The position numbers and the translations under genes are program-made. The notes below the pieces were generated by a model. It was not told where the DNA came from and did not search any database. It saw only the letters and a list, made by a program, of their open reading frames with translations. Below, one piece after another: positions 24,564 to 34,711 of a DNA stretch of 63,465 nt. Positions within the stretch are counted from its first letter, which is position 1, and every line of letters begins with the position of its first letter. This stretch comes from Nocardioides sp. REDSEA-S33_B3 (GTDB lineage: Bacteria; Actinomycetota; Actinomycetes; Propionibacteriales; Nocardioidaceae): NCBI GenBank assembly GCA_001627335.1, contig LUPK01000050.1, forward strand, positions 1 to 63,465, given 5' to 3'.

Positions 24564-25408
24564 GCGGAGCGACGGGCACGCCGCGGCAGCAGGAGCGCCA
24601 GCAGCAGCACCGCGAGCGCCACTCCCGCCGCGATCGCCACGTCGCGCCACAGGTCCGCCACCAGCGCGTCCCACACCGCGAGCCCCAGCTCGCGCTGCTC
24701 GCCCGGGTCGGCCACGGCCTCGAGCACGCTGCGTGCGCCGAGCATCCCCAGGGCGAGCATCCCCAGGGCCGGCAGCGCGAGGACCGCGGCCACCACCGTC
24801 GTACGCCGACGCAGCGGTGAGACCAGCAGCGCGACCGCGAGCGCGGCGGCTGCCGCCACGGGCACCCACACCCCGACCTCGTCGACCCGCTGGATCGTCG
24901 AGCGGGCCCGGTCGAGGTCGGAGGAGTCGGCCACCTCGAACTCGACCGCTCCCACCTGCGCCCCGCGACCCACGGGCACCCCGCGCTCGCGCAGCAGGTC
25001 CAGCGTGGCGCGCACGACCCCGGCCAGGTCGACGCGGACGGGCACCGGCTCCCCGGCCCCGGCCTCGAGCGCGTCCATCAGCGTCTCGTGGGCAGCGCGG
25101 TTGGCCGCACGCCACAGGTCCGGCCACTCGGGCGAGGCGAGCACGGCCCGCACCGCCGCTCCGACCGCGTCCTCGACCTGGGCGCGTCGGCGCTCGGACG
25201 GGTCGAGCGCCGAGACCACCGCCGCCTGGGTGCGGACCCGCACCGAGTCCTGCACGGTCTGCTCGTCCGCGAGCGGGGCCACGGTCGCCACGTAGGTGTC
25301 GGTGTCGGTCACCGTCCGGTCCAGCCACGAGCCGGCCAGCGCGACCGGCAGCAGGGCGACGGCACCGAGGACCAGGAGGACCGAGAGGAGTCGCCGCAGC
25401 ACGTTCAC
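24530..25408 (-). CDS. membrane protein of unknown function
   Basis: I do not recognise the family. The 292-residue product starts with a transmembrane helix (LLSVLLVLGAVALLPVALAG), followed by an extracytoplasmic region of about 170 residues (DTDTYVATVAPLADEQTVQD and later VEFEVADSSDLDRARSTIQ), and three C-terminal helices (WVPVAAAAALAVALL, VVAAVLALPALGMLALG, VAIAAGVALAVLLLALLLP). The tail RRARRSAQAQTG is basic. GTG start. It is just downstream of treZ on the same strand but has a 29-nt gap and no obvious functional link. Its 3' end overlaps the hemerythrin gene. Confidence 0.65.
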   Translation of the reverse strand: MNVLRRLLSVLLVLGAVALLPVALAGSWLDRTVTDTDTYVATVAPLADEQTVQDSVRVRTQAAVVSALDPSERRRAQVEDAVGAAVRAVLASPEWPDLWRAANRAAHETLMDALEAGAGEPVPVRVDLAGVVRATLDLLRERGVPVGRGAQVGAVEFEVADSSDLDRARSTIQRVDEVGVWVPVAAAAALAVALLVSPLRRRTTVVAAVLALPALGMLALGMLGARSVLEAVADPGEQRELGLAVWDALVADLWRDVAIAAGVALAVLLLALLLPRRARRSAQAQTGAISRL

Positions 25409-25437
25409 GGGCGCATCGTGCCAGCCCGCCGGTCCGG

Positions 25438-27156
25438 TCAGCCGACCACCGCGCCCGCGTGCGGGGGAAGCGTGAGGGACCTCTCGGACAGGGTGGGTCC
25501 CGCGTGCGTGCCGAGCAGCAGCTCGCCGGCCAGGTCGGGCACGGTGAGGGTCCGCTCGCCGAGGTTGAGCGCGACCAGGGTGTCGCGGCGCCACAGCAGC
25601 ACCAGGCGCGTCTCCTCGTCTACCTCGCAGCGCGTGGCGGCGAAGGAGGGATCGGTCAGCTCGGGGCGGCTGCGTCGCAGCGCCCCGAGCGCGCGGTAGA
25701 GCTCCAGGACCCGGGCGTGCCGGCCGTCCTGCGCCTCGGCCCAGTCGAGCTTCGAGCGGGTGAACGTCCCCGGGTCCTGCGGGTCGGGCACGACCGCGGG
25801 ATCCCAGCCCATCCGCTCGAACTCCGCGAGTCGGCCCTCCGCCGTCGCGCGGCCCAGCTCCGGCTCGGGGTGGGAGGTGAAGAACGCGAAGGGGGTCGAG
25901 GCCGCCCACTCCTCGCCCTGGAAGAGCATCGGGGTGAACGGCCCGAGCAGCACCAGCATCGCCGCACAGCCGAGCTGGTCCTCGTCGAGGACCTCGGTGA
26001 CCCGGTCGCCGCGGGCGCGGTTGCCGACCTGGTCGTGGTTCTGGCTGCACACCACGAACCGCCAGGTCGCCGTGTGCTCGGTGTCGACCGGGACGCCGTG
26101 GTCGCGGTCGCGGAAGGAGGAGAACGTGCCGTCGTGGAAGAAGCCGCGCTCCACCACCTTCTGCAGCGCCGAGAGCGGCTCGAAGTCGGCGTAGTAGCCG
26201 TCGGTCTCCCGCGTGAGCGCGACGTGCACCGCGTGGTGGAAGTCGTCGCTCCACTGCGCGGTCAGACCGTGCCCGCCGGCCTCGCGCGGCCGGATCATCA
26301 CCGGGTCGTTGAGGTCGGACTCCGCGATCAGCGACAGCGGCCGTCGCTGGTGGGCGGAGAGCGCGTCGACCTCGACGGCCAGCTGCTCGAGCAGGTGCAC
26401 GGGGGAGGAGTCGTGCAGCGCGTGCACGGCGTCCAGGCGCAGCCCGTCGACGTGGTAGTCGCGCAGGAACATCAGGGCGCTGTCGAGGATGAAGCGCCGC
26501 ACGTGCGCCGACCCCTCGCCGTCGAGGTTGACCAGGTCGCCCCAGGTGTTGCGGCCGTCCTTGAGGTAGGGCCCGAACAGCGGCAGGTAGTTGCCCGACG
26601 GGCCCAGGTGGTTGTGCACCACGTCCTGGACCACGCCGAGCCCGCGGGCGTGGCAGGCGTCGACGAAGCGCTGGTAGGCGGCCGGGCCGCCGTAGGTCTC
26701 GCTCACCGCGTGCCAGCCGACGCCGTCGTAGCCCCAGTTGTGGGTGCCGTTGAAGGCGTTGACCGGCATCACCTCCACCAGGTCGACTCCGAGGTCGACG
26801 AGGTGGTCGAGGCGCTCGATCGCGCTGTCGAGGGTGCCGGCGGGGGTGAACGTGCCGACGTGCATCTCGTAGACCACCGAGCCGGCGAGCTGGCGCCCGG
26901 TCCAGCCCTGGTCGGTCCACGCGAACGCCGCGGGGTCGTAGGTGCGTGAGAGCCCGTGCACCCCGTCGGGCTGGCGCCGCGAGCGGGGGTCCGGCCGCGG
27001 GGTCGGGTCGTCGTCGAGCAGGAAGCCGTAGTCGACCTCACCGCTCACCGGGACGTCCGAGCGCCACCAGCCGTCCGCGTCGCGCTCCATCTCGTGGGTC
27101 GCGCCGCCGCACACCAGCCGCACCCGCCCCGGACGCGGGGCCCACACCTCGAACAC
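25438..27156 (-). CDS. treZ: malto-oligosyltrehalose trehalohydrolase
   Basis: The 572-residue GH13 enzyme releases trehalose from maltooligosyl-trehalose. An N-terminal CBM48-like domain ([14 protein letters not shown]) precedes the TIM barrel: [35 protein letters not shown], the nucleophile region [12 protein letters not shown], acid/base LIAESDLND and [14 protein letters not shown]. These match TreZ motifs. The GTG at 27156 lies behind AAGGAGG inside the treY end, and only 2 nt separate it from the treY stop. Last gene of treX-treY-treZ. Confidence 0.92.
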   Translation of the reverse strand: MFEVWAPRPGRVRLVCGGATHEMERDADGWWRSDVPVSGEVDYGFLLDDDPTPRPDPRSRRQPDGVHGLSRTYDPAAFAWTDQGWTGRQLAGSVVYEMHVGTFTPAGTLDSAIERLDHLVDLGVDLVEVMPVNAFNGTHNWGYDGVGWHAVSETYGGPAAYQRFVDACHARGLGVVQDVVHNHLGPSGNYLPLFGPYLKDGRNTWGDLVNLDGEGSAHVRRFILDSALMFLRDYHVDGLRLDAVHALHDSSPVHLLEQLAVEVDALSAHQRRPLSLIAESDLNDPVMIRPREAGGHGLTAQWSDDFHHAVHVALTRETDGYYADFEPLSALQKVVERGFFHDGTFSSFRDRDHGVPVDTEHTATWRFVVCSQNHDQVGNRARGDRVTEVLDEDQLGCAAMLVLLGPFTPMLFQGEEWAASTPFAFFTSHPEPELGRATAEGRLAEFERMGWDPAVVPDPQDPGTFTRSKLDWAEAQDGRHARVLELYRALGALRRSRPELTDPSFAATRCEVDEETRLVLLWRRDTLVALNLGERTLTVPDLAGELLLGTHAGPTLSERSLTLPPHAGAVVG

Positions 27157-27158
27157 CT

Positions 27159-29534
27159 TCAGTCCTCCTTCACCAGCAGGGCCACCGGGTACGCCGACAG
27201 CAGGGACCCCACCGAGCCGTCGGTCAGCCGGTCGGTCAGCACGTCGCGCCAGCGCCCGGGCGGCAGGTCCAGCCGGGTGTCGCCCCAGCCGCCCCCCTCG
27301 ACGAGCCCCAGGGGCAGGCGGGTCGCCACGGTGAGCGCCCCGCCCCGGTCGAACGCCAGCACGTGGTCGGCCGCCGGGCCCTCGGCCGTGACTGCGGCGT
27401 ACGTCGTGAAGAGCCCGGGCCGGTCGCGACGCAGCCGCAGGGCGGTGGCGACGACGTGCAGCTTGGCGGTGCCGGGGTCCTCCAGCCCACCGACCAGCGA
27501 GCCGGGCCCAGCGGCGAGCATGGAGCGCCGCAGGTCGTGGTCGACAGGGCGGCGGTTGTCGGGGTCGACCAGCGACTGCTCCCACAGCTCCGAGCCCTGG
27601 TAGACGTCGGGCACGCCGGGCATGGTCAGCGCCACGAGCTTCGCGGCGAGCGCGTTGGACCACCCGGGGTCGACGGTCCACCCGAGGACCTCGCCGATGA
27701 CCTCGCGGACGTCCTCACGGTCCAGAGCCGCGTCGACCGCTGCGTGCACCGCCGCCTCGTACGCCGCGTCCGGCTCGGTCCAGGTGGTGCGGTCGCCCGC
27801 CTCGCGCATCGCCTTCTCGGCGTAGCCGTGCAGCCGGCTGCGCCAGTCACCGCCCGGCTGCTCGCCCTCGTCGGCCGGCCAGGCGCCGATCGCGGCCTGC
27901 CATAGCAGGGAGGCGAAGCCGGGGTCGGGCAGCGGCACCAGGTCCAGCAGCCGCTCCAGCGCGTCGGCCCAGCGGTGGGGGGCCTCGGCGAGCACGTGGA
28001 TGCGGGCCCGCACGTCCTCGCCGCGCTTGGTGTCGTGGGTCGACAGTGTCGTCATGGCGTGCGGCCAGTCCTGCTGTCGCCGGGCCATCGCAGCGTGGAA
28101 GTCGTCCACCGTCGTCGAGAACACCGACGGGTCGCCGCCGACCTCGTTGAGGGAGGTGAGCCGGGGGTAGCGGTAGAACGCGCAGTCCTCCACGCCCTTG
28201 GCCATCACCATCCCCGAGGTCTGCTGGAAGCGGCGGGCCCCGTCGCAGCCTCCGTCGCGCAGCCAGGGCTCGAGCAGGTCGAAGGTCGCGGCCAGGTCGG
28301 GTCGGCGGTCGCGCGCCGCCTCGAACGCCTGGTCGAGGTGCTCCTCGCCGTCACGGTCGGTGGGGGTGAGGTAGGAGCGGTAGACCGGGAAGCAGGCGAG
28401 CAGCTCGGCCACGGCGTCCTCACCGCGCCCGGTGGGCAGCCGCGGCACGTCGCGGCGCAGGTCGCGCACGATGCGCGCCGTCTCGCTGCCCAGGATGCCG
28501 TCGGCCACCTCGCGCTTGAGGTCGTGGACCATCGCGTGGAAGTCGAGGCCGCCGCTCAGCTCGTCCAGGGGTCCCTCGCCGGCGGTGTCGACGAGCACCC
28601 GGTCGACCAGGGCCAGCGCGTCGTAGCCGGTGGTGCCCTCGGTCGCCCACGAGGCCGGCAGCTCCTCGCCGGGCTCGAGGATCTTCTCGACCAGGACGTA
28701 GGCGCCGCCGGTGAGCCGGGCCAGGTCGTCGAGGTAGCCACGCGGGTCGCGCAGGCCGTCGGGGTGGTCCACCCGCAGCCCGTCGACCAGCCCCTCGCGG
28801 AACCAGCGCGCGATCTCCACGTGGGTCTCGGCGAAGACCTCCGGTTCCTCGACCCGCACAGCGGCGAGGGTGTTGACCGCGAAGAACCGGCGGTAGTTGA
28901 GGTCGTCATCGGCGCGGTGCCAGTCGACCAGCTCGTAGTGCTGGCGGGCGTGCACCTCCTGCGGGTCGTCGTGCAGCCCCGACGCCGTCCCGGGGGCGAC
29001 CGGGAAGGCCTGGTCCCAGTAGTGCAGCTCGAGCCCGTGCTCGCCGAGGGCGAGCGTCAGGTGGTCGATGGTGCCGTCCTCGGCCAGGTCGTCCTCGCCG
29101 ACCACGGGGATGCGCAGCCGCTGGCCGGCGGTGTCCCAGTCGACGTCGAAAGCCGCCGCGTGCTCGGCGTCGCGGCCGTGGCGCAGCACCTCCCACCACC
29201 AGGGGTCGGCGGCCGGCGTCGCGACGCCGACGTGGTTGGGCACGATGTCGACGAGCACGCCGAGGCCGAGGCGCCGGGCCGTCTCCGCGACCGCCGCCAG
29301 CCCCTCCTCGCCGCCGCGCTCGGGGTCGAGGTGGTCGTGGGCGACGACGTCGTAGCCGTGGCTCGAGCCGGGTTCCGCGGCCAGCAGCGGGGAGAGGTAG
29401 ACCCAGTCGGCGCCGAGGTCGTGCAGGTGGGGGAGCAGCGCGGCGACGTCGTGCAGGTCCTGCTCGGCGCTGACCTGCAGGCGGTACGTCGACGTGGGCA
29501 CCCGGGCCGGCACGGCCCGGGTCCTGGCGCTCAC
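27159..29534 (-). CDS. treY: malto-oligosyltrehalose synthase
   Basis: The 791-residue GH13 enzyme isomerises the reducing-end glucose of maltodextrins to an alpha,alpha-1,1 linkage. Signatures are [15 protein letters not shown] at the start, [69 protein letters not shown] with the nucleophile Asp, [15 protein letters not shown] with the acid/base Glu, and [19 protein letters not shown] start overlaps the treX stop by 4 nt (GTGA). Together with TreX and TreZ it turns glycogen into trehalose. Confidence 0.93.
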   Translation of the reverse strand: MSARTRAVPARVPTSTYRLQVSAEQDLHDVAALLPHLHDLGADWVYLSPLLAAEPGSSHGYDVVAHDHLDPERGGEEGLAAVAETARRLGLGVLVDIVPNHVGVATPAADPWWWEVLRHGRDAEHAAAFDVDWDTAGQRLRIPVVGEDDLAEDGTIDHLTLALGEHGLELHYWDQAFPVAPGTASGLHDDPQEVHARQHYELVDWHRADDDLNYRRFFAVNTLAAVRVEEPEVFAETHVEIARWFREGLVDGLRVDHPDGLRDPRGYLDDLARLTGGAYVLVEKILEPGEELPASWATEGTTGYDALALVDRVLVDTAGEGPLDELSGGLDFHAMVHDLKREVADGILGSETARIVRDLRRDVPRLPTGRGEDAVAELLACFPVYRSYLTPTDRDGEEHLDQAFEAARDRRPDLAATFDLLEPWLRDGGCDGARRFQQTSGMVMAKGVEDCAFYRYPRLTSLNEVGGDPSVFSTTVDDFHAAMARRQQDWPHAMTTLSTHDTKRGEDVRARIHVLAEAPHRWADALERLLDLVPLPDPGFASLLWQAAIGAWPADEGEQPGGDWRSRLHGYAEKAMREAGDRTTWTEPDAAYEAAVHAAVDAALDREDVREVIGEVLGWTVDPGWSNALAAKLVALTMPGVPDVYQGSELWEQSLVDPDNRRPVDHDLRRSMLAAGPGSLVGGLEDPGTAKLHVVATALRLRRDRPGLFTTYAAVTAEGPAADHVLAFDRGGALTVATRLPLGLVEGGGWGDTRLDLPPGRWRDVLTDRLTDGSVGSLLSAYPVALLVKED

Positions 29535-31747
29535 GAGGTGCCCCGGCTGGCCTGCTCGCGCAGCGACGCGTCCACCGACCAGTCCACCTCGGGGTCCGGC
29601 TCGGCCCACTCCTGCAGCACCAGGACCGACCGGCCCGGCAGCTTCAGCTCGGTGCCGGCCAGCAGTGCGGTCTCGGGATCGGTGCCACCGGCGGTGTCGA
29701 TGACCGCGGCCCAGCGCCCGGCGTACTCCTCGGGCGGCAGCACGAGCGGCACGTCGTCGGCGCCGGCGTTGAAGAACAGGCAGAAGTGGTCGTCGACGAT
29801 CGGCCCACCGCGCTCGTCCATGCCCTGGATGCCGTGGCCGTTGAGGTACATCCCCAGGACCCGGCCGTCGCCGTCCCAGTCGGCCTCCTCCATCGGGCGG
29901 CCGTCGGGGTGCAGCCAGACGATGTCGTTGAGTCGCTCGGCGCCCTCGGGGCCGGTGCGCACCGTGGAGCCGGTGAAGAACCGCTTGCGGCGGAACGTCG
30001 GGTGCTCGGCACGCAACCGCGACACCGCGGCGGTGAACTCCACCAACGGCCGGTCGAGGTCGTCCCAGTGCATCCAGGAGATCTCGTTGTCCTGGCAGTA
30101 GGTGTTGTTGTTGCCGCCCTGGGTGCGGCCGCCCTCGTCGCCGTGCAGCAGCATCGGCACGCCCTGGGAGAGCAGCAGCGTCGCGATCATGTTGCGCTGG
30201 GTGCGGGCCCGCATCCGCAGCACCTCTGCATCGTCGGTGGGCCCCTCGACGCCGTGGTTCCACGAGCGGTTGTGGCTCTCGCCGTCGTTGCCGTCCTCGC
30301 CGTTGGCGTCGTTGTGCTTCTCGTCGTAGGAGACCAGGTCACGCAGGGTGAAGCCGTCGTGGGCGGTGACGAAGTTGATGCTGGCGAAGGGCAGTCGGCC
30401 CGACTGCTCGTAGAGGTCGGAGGAGCCGGCCAGTCGCGAGGCCAGCTCGCCGAGCGTGGGCTCGCCGCGCCAGAAGTCGCGCACGGAGTCGCGATATTTG
30501 CCGTTCCACTCCGTCCACTGCGGCGGGAAGCCGCCGACCTGGTATCCGCCGGGGCCGACGTCCCAGGGCTCGGCGATCAACTTGACCTGCGAGACCACGG
30601 GGTCCTGCTGGACGAGCTCGAAGAACGTGGCGAGCCGGTCGACGTCGTAGAACTCGCGTGCCAGCGCGGCGGCGAGGTCGAAGCGGAACCCGTCGACGTG
30701 CATCTCGGTGACCCAGTAGCGCAGCGAGTCCATGATCAGCTGCAGCGAGTGCGGGTGCCGGACGTTGAGCGTGTTCCCGGTGCCGGTGTAGTCCATGTAG
30801 TAGCGCTCGTCGTCCTCGACGAGGCGGTAGTACGCGGCGTTGTCGATGCCCTTGAACGACAGCGTCGGCCCGAGGTGGTTGCCCTCCGCGGTGTGGTTGT
30901 AGACCACGTCGAGGATGACCTCGATGCCGGCGAGGTGCATCGCCTTGACCATCGACTTGAACTCCTGGACCTGCAGCCCGCGGGCCGAGGGGTCCTCGAG
31001 GTCGCGGGCGCCGGCGCTGTACTCCGCGTGCGGGGCGAAGAAGCCCAGGGTGTTGTAGCCCCAGTAGTTGCGCAGCCCCTTGTCGAGCAGGGAGTCGTCC
31101 TGCACGAACTGGTGGACCGGCATCAGCTCGATGGCGGTGACGCCGAGCTTGCGCAGGTGCTCGACCACGGCCGGGTGCGCGAGACCGGCGTAGGTGCCGC
31201 GCAGCTCCTCGGGCACGTCGGGGTGGAGCATCGTGAGCCCCTTGACGTGCGCCTCGTAGACGACCGTGTCGGTGTAGGGCGTGCGGGGGGCGCGGTCGCC
31301 CTCCCAGTCGTAGAACGGGTTGACGACCACGCCCAGGGTCATGTGGGCCGCAGAGTCGTCGTCATTGCGGGACTCCTCGTCGCCGAAGGTGTAGGCGAAC
31401 AGGGAGGGGTCCCAGTCGATCTCGCGCCACGTCGCCTTGGCGTAGGGGTCGAGCAGCAGCTTCGAGGGGTTGCAGCGCTGCCCGTGCTCGGGCGCCCACG
31501 GGCCGTGCACGCGGTAGCCGTAGCGCTGCCCCGGCTGCGCGGAGGGCAGGTAGCAGTGCCACACGTGCGCGTCGACCTCGGTCAGCTCCACGCGCGTCTC
31601 GGTCAGTGCGCCGTCCTTGCCGTCCGGGTCGTCGTCGAACAGGCACAGCTCGACCCTCTCGGCGACCTCGCTGAACAGGGCGAAGTTGGTGCCGCCCCCG
31701 TCGTACGTCGCCCCGAGCGGGTAGGCGTTCCCGGGCCAGACCTCCAT
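29531..31747 (-). CDS. treX: glycogen debranching enzyme (isoamylase-type)
   Basis: The 738-residue GH13 protein has an N-terminal CBM48 domain (GATYDGGGTNFALFSEVAER) and a barrel with VIELMPVHQF-like TAIELMPVHQFVQDDSL, VILDVVYNHTAEGN, MHVDGFRFDLAAALARE (nucleophile Asp), VKLIAEPWDVGPGGYQVG (acid/base Glu) and NFVTAHDGFTLRDLVSYD. It hydrolyses alpha-1,6 branches and, as the first gene of the operon, supplies linear dextrins to TreY and TreZ. The ATG follows GGAGGGAGA. The symbol glgX would also fit; context favours treX. Confidence 0.92.
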   Translation of the reverse strand: MEVWPGNAYPLGATYDGGGTNFALFSEVAERVELCLFDDDPDGKDGALTETRVELTEVDAHVWHCYLPSAQPGQRYGYRVHGPWAPEHGQRCNPSKLLLDPYAKATWREIDWDPSLFAYTFGDEESRNDDDSAAHMTLGVVVNPFYDWEGDRAPRTPYTDTVVYEAHVKGLTMLHPDVPEELRGTYAGLAHPAVVEHLRKLGVTAIELMPVHQFVQDDSLLDKGLRNYWGYNTLGFFAPHAEYSAGARDLEDPSARGLQVQEFKSMVKAMHLAGIEVILDVVYNHTAEGNHLGPTLSFKGIDNAAYYRLVEDDERYYMDYTGTGNTLNVRHPHSLQLIMDSLRYWVTEMHVDGFRFDLAAALAREFYDVDRLATFFELVQQDPVVSQVKLIAEPWDVGPGGYQVGGFPPQWTEWNGKYRDSVRDFWRGEPTLGELASRLAGSSDLYEQSGRLPFASINFVTAHDGFTLRDLVSYDEKHNDANGEDGNDGESHNRSWNHGVEGPTDDAEVLRMRARTQRNMIATLLLSQGVPMLLHGDEGGRTQGGNNNTYCQDNEISWMHWDDLDRPLVEFTAAVSRLRAEHPTFRRKRFFTGSTVRTGPEGAERLNDIVWLHPDGRPMEEADWDGDGRVLGMYLNGHGIQGMDERGGPIVDDHFCLFFNAGADDVPLVLPPEEYAGRWAAVIDTAGGTDPETALLAGTELKLPGRSVLVLQEWAEPDPEVDWSVDASLREQASRGTS

Positions 31748-31870
31748 CGGTCTCCCTCCATCGCGATGGGTGGTGCTTGGAACGTTCTAACAAGCCGGTG
31801 GGCACCCGCGCCTCACCCGTCGTGGCGGGAACCACCGGGGCGACCCCTGCCGCAGGTGGTTACCACTCGG

Positions 31871-31876
31871 TAGCAT
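31871..31876 (+). promoter_or_regulatory. -10 element of the acyl-CoA dehydrogenase gene (leaderless)
   Basis: TAGCAT lies 7 nt before the ATG at 31884. GTTACCACTCGGTAGC just upstream is an interrupted inverted repeat (TACC/GGTA) that could bind a TetR-type repressor. Confidence 0.5.
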
Positions 31877-31883
31877 CGGCGTC

Positions 31884-33029
31884 ATGAAGCGCGAGATCTA
31901 CGACGAGGACCACGAGGCGTTCCGCTCCAGCGTGCGGGAGTTCCTGGAGCGCTCGGTCATCCCGAACGTCGAGCAGCACGCCGTCGACAAGGCCATCCCC
32001 CGCGAGTTCTGGCTCGAGGCCGGCAAGCAGGGGTTCCTGGGTCTGGAGATCCCCGAGGAGTACGGCGGCGCCGGCGCCGACGACTACCGCTTCAACGCCG
32101 TGATGGCCGAGGAGCTCTCCAAGGTCAACGCCGCCCTCGGCTCCTGCTGGGGCATCCACGCCGACATCACCGCGCCGTACGTCGTGGCGATGGGCACCGA
32201 GGAGCAGAAGCAGCGCTGGCTGCCCGGCGTCGCCGCCGGCGAGATCCTGCTCGCCATCGGCATGACCGAGCCCTCCGGCGGCTCCGACCTCGCCGCCTTG
32301 AAGACCACCGCGGTCAAGGACGGCGACGACTGGGTGATCAACGGCTCGAAGACCTTCATCACCAACGGCTACTCCGCCGACCTGGTCGTCACCGCGGTCC
32401 GCACCGACCCCGAGAAGGGCGCGCGCGGCATCACGCTCTTCGCGATCCCCGCCGACGCCCCCGGCTTCTCCCGCGGCCGCAAGCTCGACAAGGTCGGCCA
32501 GGACGAGTCCGACACCGCCGAGCTGTTCTTCGAGGACGTCCGCCTGGGCGAGGACCACATCATCGGTGAGCTCGGCGGCGGCTTCATCGCGATGATGCAG
32601 AAGCTCCCGCAGGAGCGCCTGGGTTGCTCGATCAGCAACGTCGCGCACGCCAAGCAGATCCTGCTCGAGACGATCCAGTACACCAAGGACCGCAAGGCCT
32701 TCGGTGCCCCGATCGGCACCTTCCAGCACAACAAGTTCCTCCTGGCCGAGCTCGTCACCTCCATCGAGGTCGCCGAGGCCTACATCGACCGGTGCGTCAT
32801 CGCCCACGACAAGGGCGAGCTCACCCCGGTCGACGCCGCCAAGGCCAAGTGGTGGAGCAGCCAGGTCCAGAACGACGTGCTCGACCACTGCGTCCAGCTG
32901 CACGGCGGCTACGGCTTCATGAACGAGTACCGCGTCGCCCGCGCCTGGCGCGACGCCCGCGTCTCGAAGATATGGGCGGGTAGCAACGAGATCATGAAGG
33001 AGCTCATCGGCCGCGATCTGGGCCTCTGA
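31884..33029 (+). CDS. acyl-CoA dehydrogenase
   Basis: The 381-residue flavoenzyme shows the ACAD layout: helical N terminus (FRSSVREFLERSVIPNVEQH), LGLEIPEEYGGAG, the FAD-binding IGMTEPSGGSDLAALKT, middle beta domain (WVINGSKTFITNGYSADLVV), and helical C terminus with QLHGGYGFMNEYRVARAWRD and KIWAGSNEIMKELIGR. It introduces a double bond into acyl-CoA in beta-oxidation or branched-chain degradation; exact substrate cannot be told. The catalytic-base position is not assigned. Monocistronic with a leaderless start. Confidence 0.9.
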   Translation: MKREIYDEDHEAFRSSVREFLERSVIPNVEQHAVDKAIPREFWLEAGKQGFLGLEIPEEYGGAGADDYRFNAVMAEELSKVNAALGSCWGIHADITAPYVVAMGTEEQKQRWLPGVAAGEILLAIGMTEPSGGSDLAALKTTAVKDGDDWVINGSKTFITNGYSADLVVTAVRTDPEKGARGITLFAIPADAPGFSRGRKLDKVGQDESDTAELFFEDVRLGEDHIIGELGGGFIAMMQKLPQERLGCSISNVAHAKQILLETIQYTKDRKAFGAPIGTFQHNKFLLAELVTSIEVAEAYIDRCVIAHDKGELTPVDAAKAKWWSSQVQNDVLDHCVQLHGGYGFMNEYRVARAWRDARVSKIWAGSNEIMKELIGRDLGL

Positions 33030-33106
33030 GCCGGGGCACCCGGCAGGGCCTGAGCCCAGCCTCACCTTCGTTGCCGGGTCGGTCGGCTCGCAGTTCACTG
33101 GACACC

Positions 33107-33865
33107 GTGACCTCCGAGCTGATCGACCCGCCCGACGTGGACCCCGCCGACGTCGAGCCGGCGCTGCACGACGACGAGCCGCACGGCGAGGGCCTGCGCT
33201 CGCGGCTGAACTGGCTGCGTGCCGGCGTCCTCGGCGCCAACGACGGCATCGTGTCCACCTCCGGCGTGGTCGTCGGCGTGGCCGGCGCGACCACCGACCG
33301 GACCGCGATCATGGTCGCCGGTGTCGCCGCCCTGGTGGCCGGCGCGCTGAGCATGGCCGCGGGCGAGTACGTCTCGGTCAGCACCCAGCGCGACTCCGAG
33401 CAGGCGCTGCTGGCCAAGGAGCGCCGCGAGCTCGAGGAGGAGCCGGAGGAGGAGCTTGCCGAGCTCGCCCAGATCTACGTCGACAAGGGCCTCTCGCCCG
33501 AGCTGGCCCAGCAGGTCGCCGTCGAGCTCACCGCCCACGACGCGCTCGGAGCGCACGCCGAGGCCGAGCTCGGCATCGACCCCGACGAGCTGACCAGCGC
33601 CTGGCAGGCGGCCTGGGCGTCGATGGTCGCCTTCACCGTCGGGGCACTGCTCCCGCTGCTCACGATCCTGCTGGTCGTGGCCGACCTCCGGGTCCCGATC
33701 ACGATGGTCTCGGTCGCCGTGGCGCTGGCGTTGACGGGGTGGACCAGCGCCCGGCTGGGCTACGGCCCTCCCGGACGTGCGGTGCTGCGCAACGTCGGCG
33801 GCGGTGTCTTCGCGATGGTCGTGACGTTCCTCGTCGGCTCCGCGCTCGGCACCACGATCGGCTGA
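33107..33865 (+). CDS. VIT1/CCC1-family iron/manganese transporter-like membrane protein
   Basis: The 251-residue protein begins with an acidic cytoplasmic stretch, then SRLNWLRAGVLGANDGIVST, the family signature, followed by helix AALVAGALSMAAGEYVSVST, a charged cytosolic segment (KERRELEEEPEEELAELAQI) that binds metals in plant VIT1, and three C-terminal helices (MVAFTVGALLPLLTILLVV, ITMVSVAVALALTGW, FAMVVTFLVGSALG). The GTG at 33107 is preferred; a TTG at 33071 would extend it. Family members move Fe or Mn out of the cytosol; the role here is inferred. Confidence 0.83.
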   Translation: MTSELIDPPDVDPADVEPALHDDEPHGEGLRSRLNWLRAGVLGANDGIVSTSGVVVGVAGATTDRTAIMVAGVAALVAGALSMAAGEYVSVSTQRDSEQALLAKERRELEEEPEEELAELAQIYVDKGLSPELAQQVAVELTAHDALGAHAEAELGIDPDELTSAWQAAWASMVAFTVGALLPLLTILLVVADLRVPITMVSVAVALALTGWTSARLGYGPPGRAVLRNVGGGVFAMVVTFLVGSALGTTIG

Positions 33866-33875
33866 CGAGCCCGGT

Positions 33876-34652
33876 TCACGCCTGCTCGACGCCGGCGGTG
33901 CGGGCCAGCCGGTGCAGCGACTCGCGCAGCGCTGGCTCCGGGGTGACCGCCCGGCGCAGCCCCGCGACCAGCTCGTCGGGCAGGTCGTCGAGCCCGCGCA
34001 CCTCCTGGTGCAGCCCCTCCATCGTGGCGTCGAGCCGGGCCGCGGTCTCGGCCGCCTCGCGCAGGCCCTCCAGCAGCTCCGGCGGGACGTCGCGGCGGTA
34101 CTTGTAGAAGATCTTGTGCTCCAGGCTCGCCCAGAAGTCCATGGCGACGGTGCGGAACTGCGTCTCGACCACCACCGGGACGGTGCCCTCGGAGAGGAAG
34201 ACCGGCACCTCGAGCAGCGCGTGCAGGCTGCGGTAGCCGTTGGGCTTGGGCTCGCGGACGTAGTCGCGCACCTCGACCACGCGCAGGTCCGGCTGGCGGG
34301 AGAGCACGTCGAAGACGCGGTAGACGTCGGAGACGAACGAGCACGTCACGCGCACGCCGGCGATGTCGGTGACCCGGGCGCGGACCTCGTCGTACGTCGG
34401 GGCGCCACCCACGGCGATGCCCTTGCGCTCCATCTTGTCGGCCAGGCTCTCCAGCGACTTCACGCGCGAGGAGACGTGCTCGATCGGGTTGTGCTCGTGG
34501 AGGTGGGTGTACTCGTCCTGCAGGATCTGCAGCTTCGTCAGCACCTCCTCCATGCCGAACTTGTGCTCGAGCAGGAAGCGGCGCAGCCCCTCGTCGGGCG
34601 CGGTGCCGGGATCGCCGAAGGTGCTCGGGAAGCGGTCGTGGCTCGGTGACAC
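33876..34652 (-). CDS. small alarmone synthetase (RelA/SpoT-domain GTP pyrophosphokinase)
   Basis: The 258-residue protein contains only the synthetase domain: SSRVKSLESLADKMERKG, VTDIAGVRVTCSFVSDVY, EPKPNGYRSLHALLEVP and VVETQFRTVAMDFWASLEH followed by KIFYKY. These are the ATP and GTP binding and catalytic motifs of RelQ-type enzymes; there is no HD hydrolase, TGS or ACT domain. It makes (p)ppGpp or related alarmones. The GTG at 34652 sits 6 nt after TAGGCT, a leaderless arrangement. It is divergent from pntA. Confidence 0.88.
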   Translation of the reverse strand: MSPSHDRFPSTFGDPGTAPDEGLRRFLLEHKFGMEEVLTKLQILQDEYTHLHEHNPIEHVSSRVKSLESLADKMERKGIAVGGAPTYDEVRARVTDIAGVRVTCSFVSDVYRVFDVLSRQPDLRVVEVRDYVREPKPNGYRSLHALLEVPVFLSEGTVPVVVETQFRTVAMDFWASLEHKIFYKYRRDVPPELLEGLREAAETAARLDATMEGLHQEVRGLDDLPDELVAGLRRAVTPEPALRESLHRLARTAGVEQA

Positions 34653-34658
34653 CCCGCC

Positions 34659-34664
34659 AGCCTA
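34659..34664 (-). promoter_or_regulatory. -10 element of the small alarmone synthetase gene
   Basis: On the minus strand TAGGCT ends 6 nt before the GTG at 34652. Confidence 0.5.
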
Positions 34665-34711
34665 CGGACCCGACCGGGGTCCAGCCCCTAGGTTGCTGGC
34701 AGGAGGTCCCT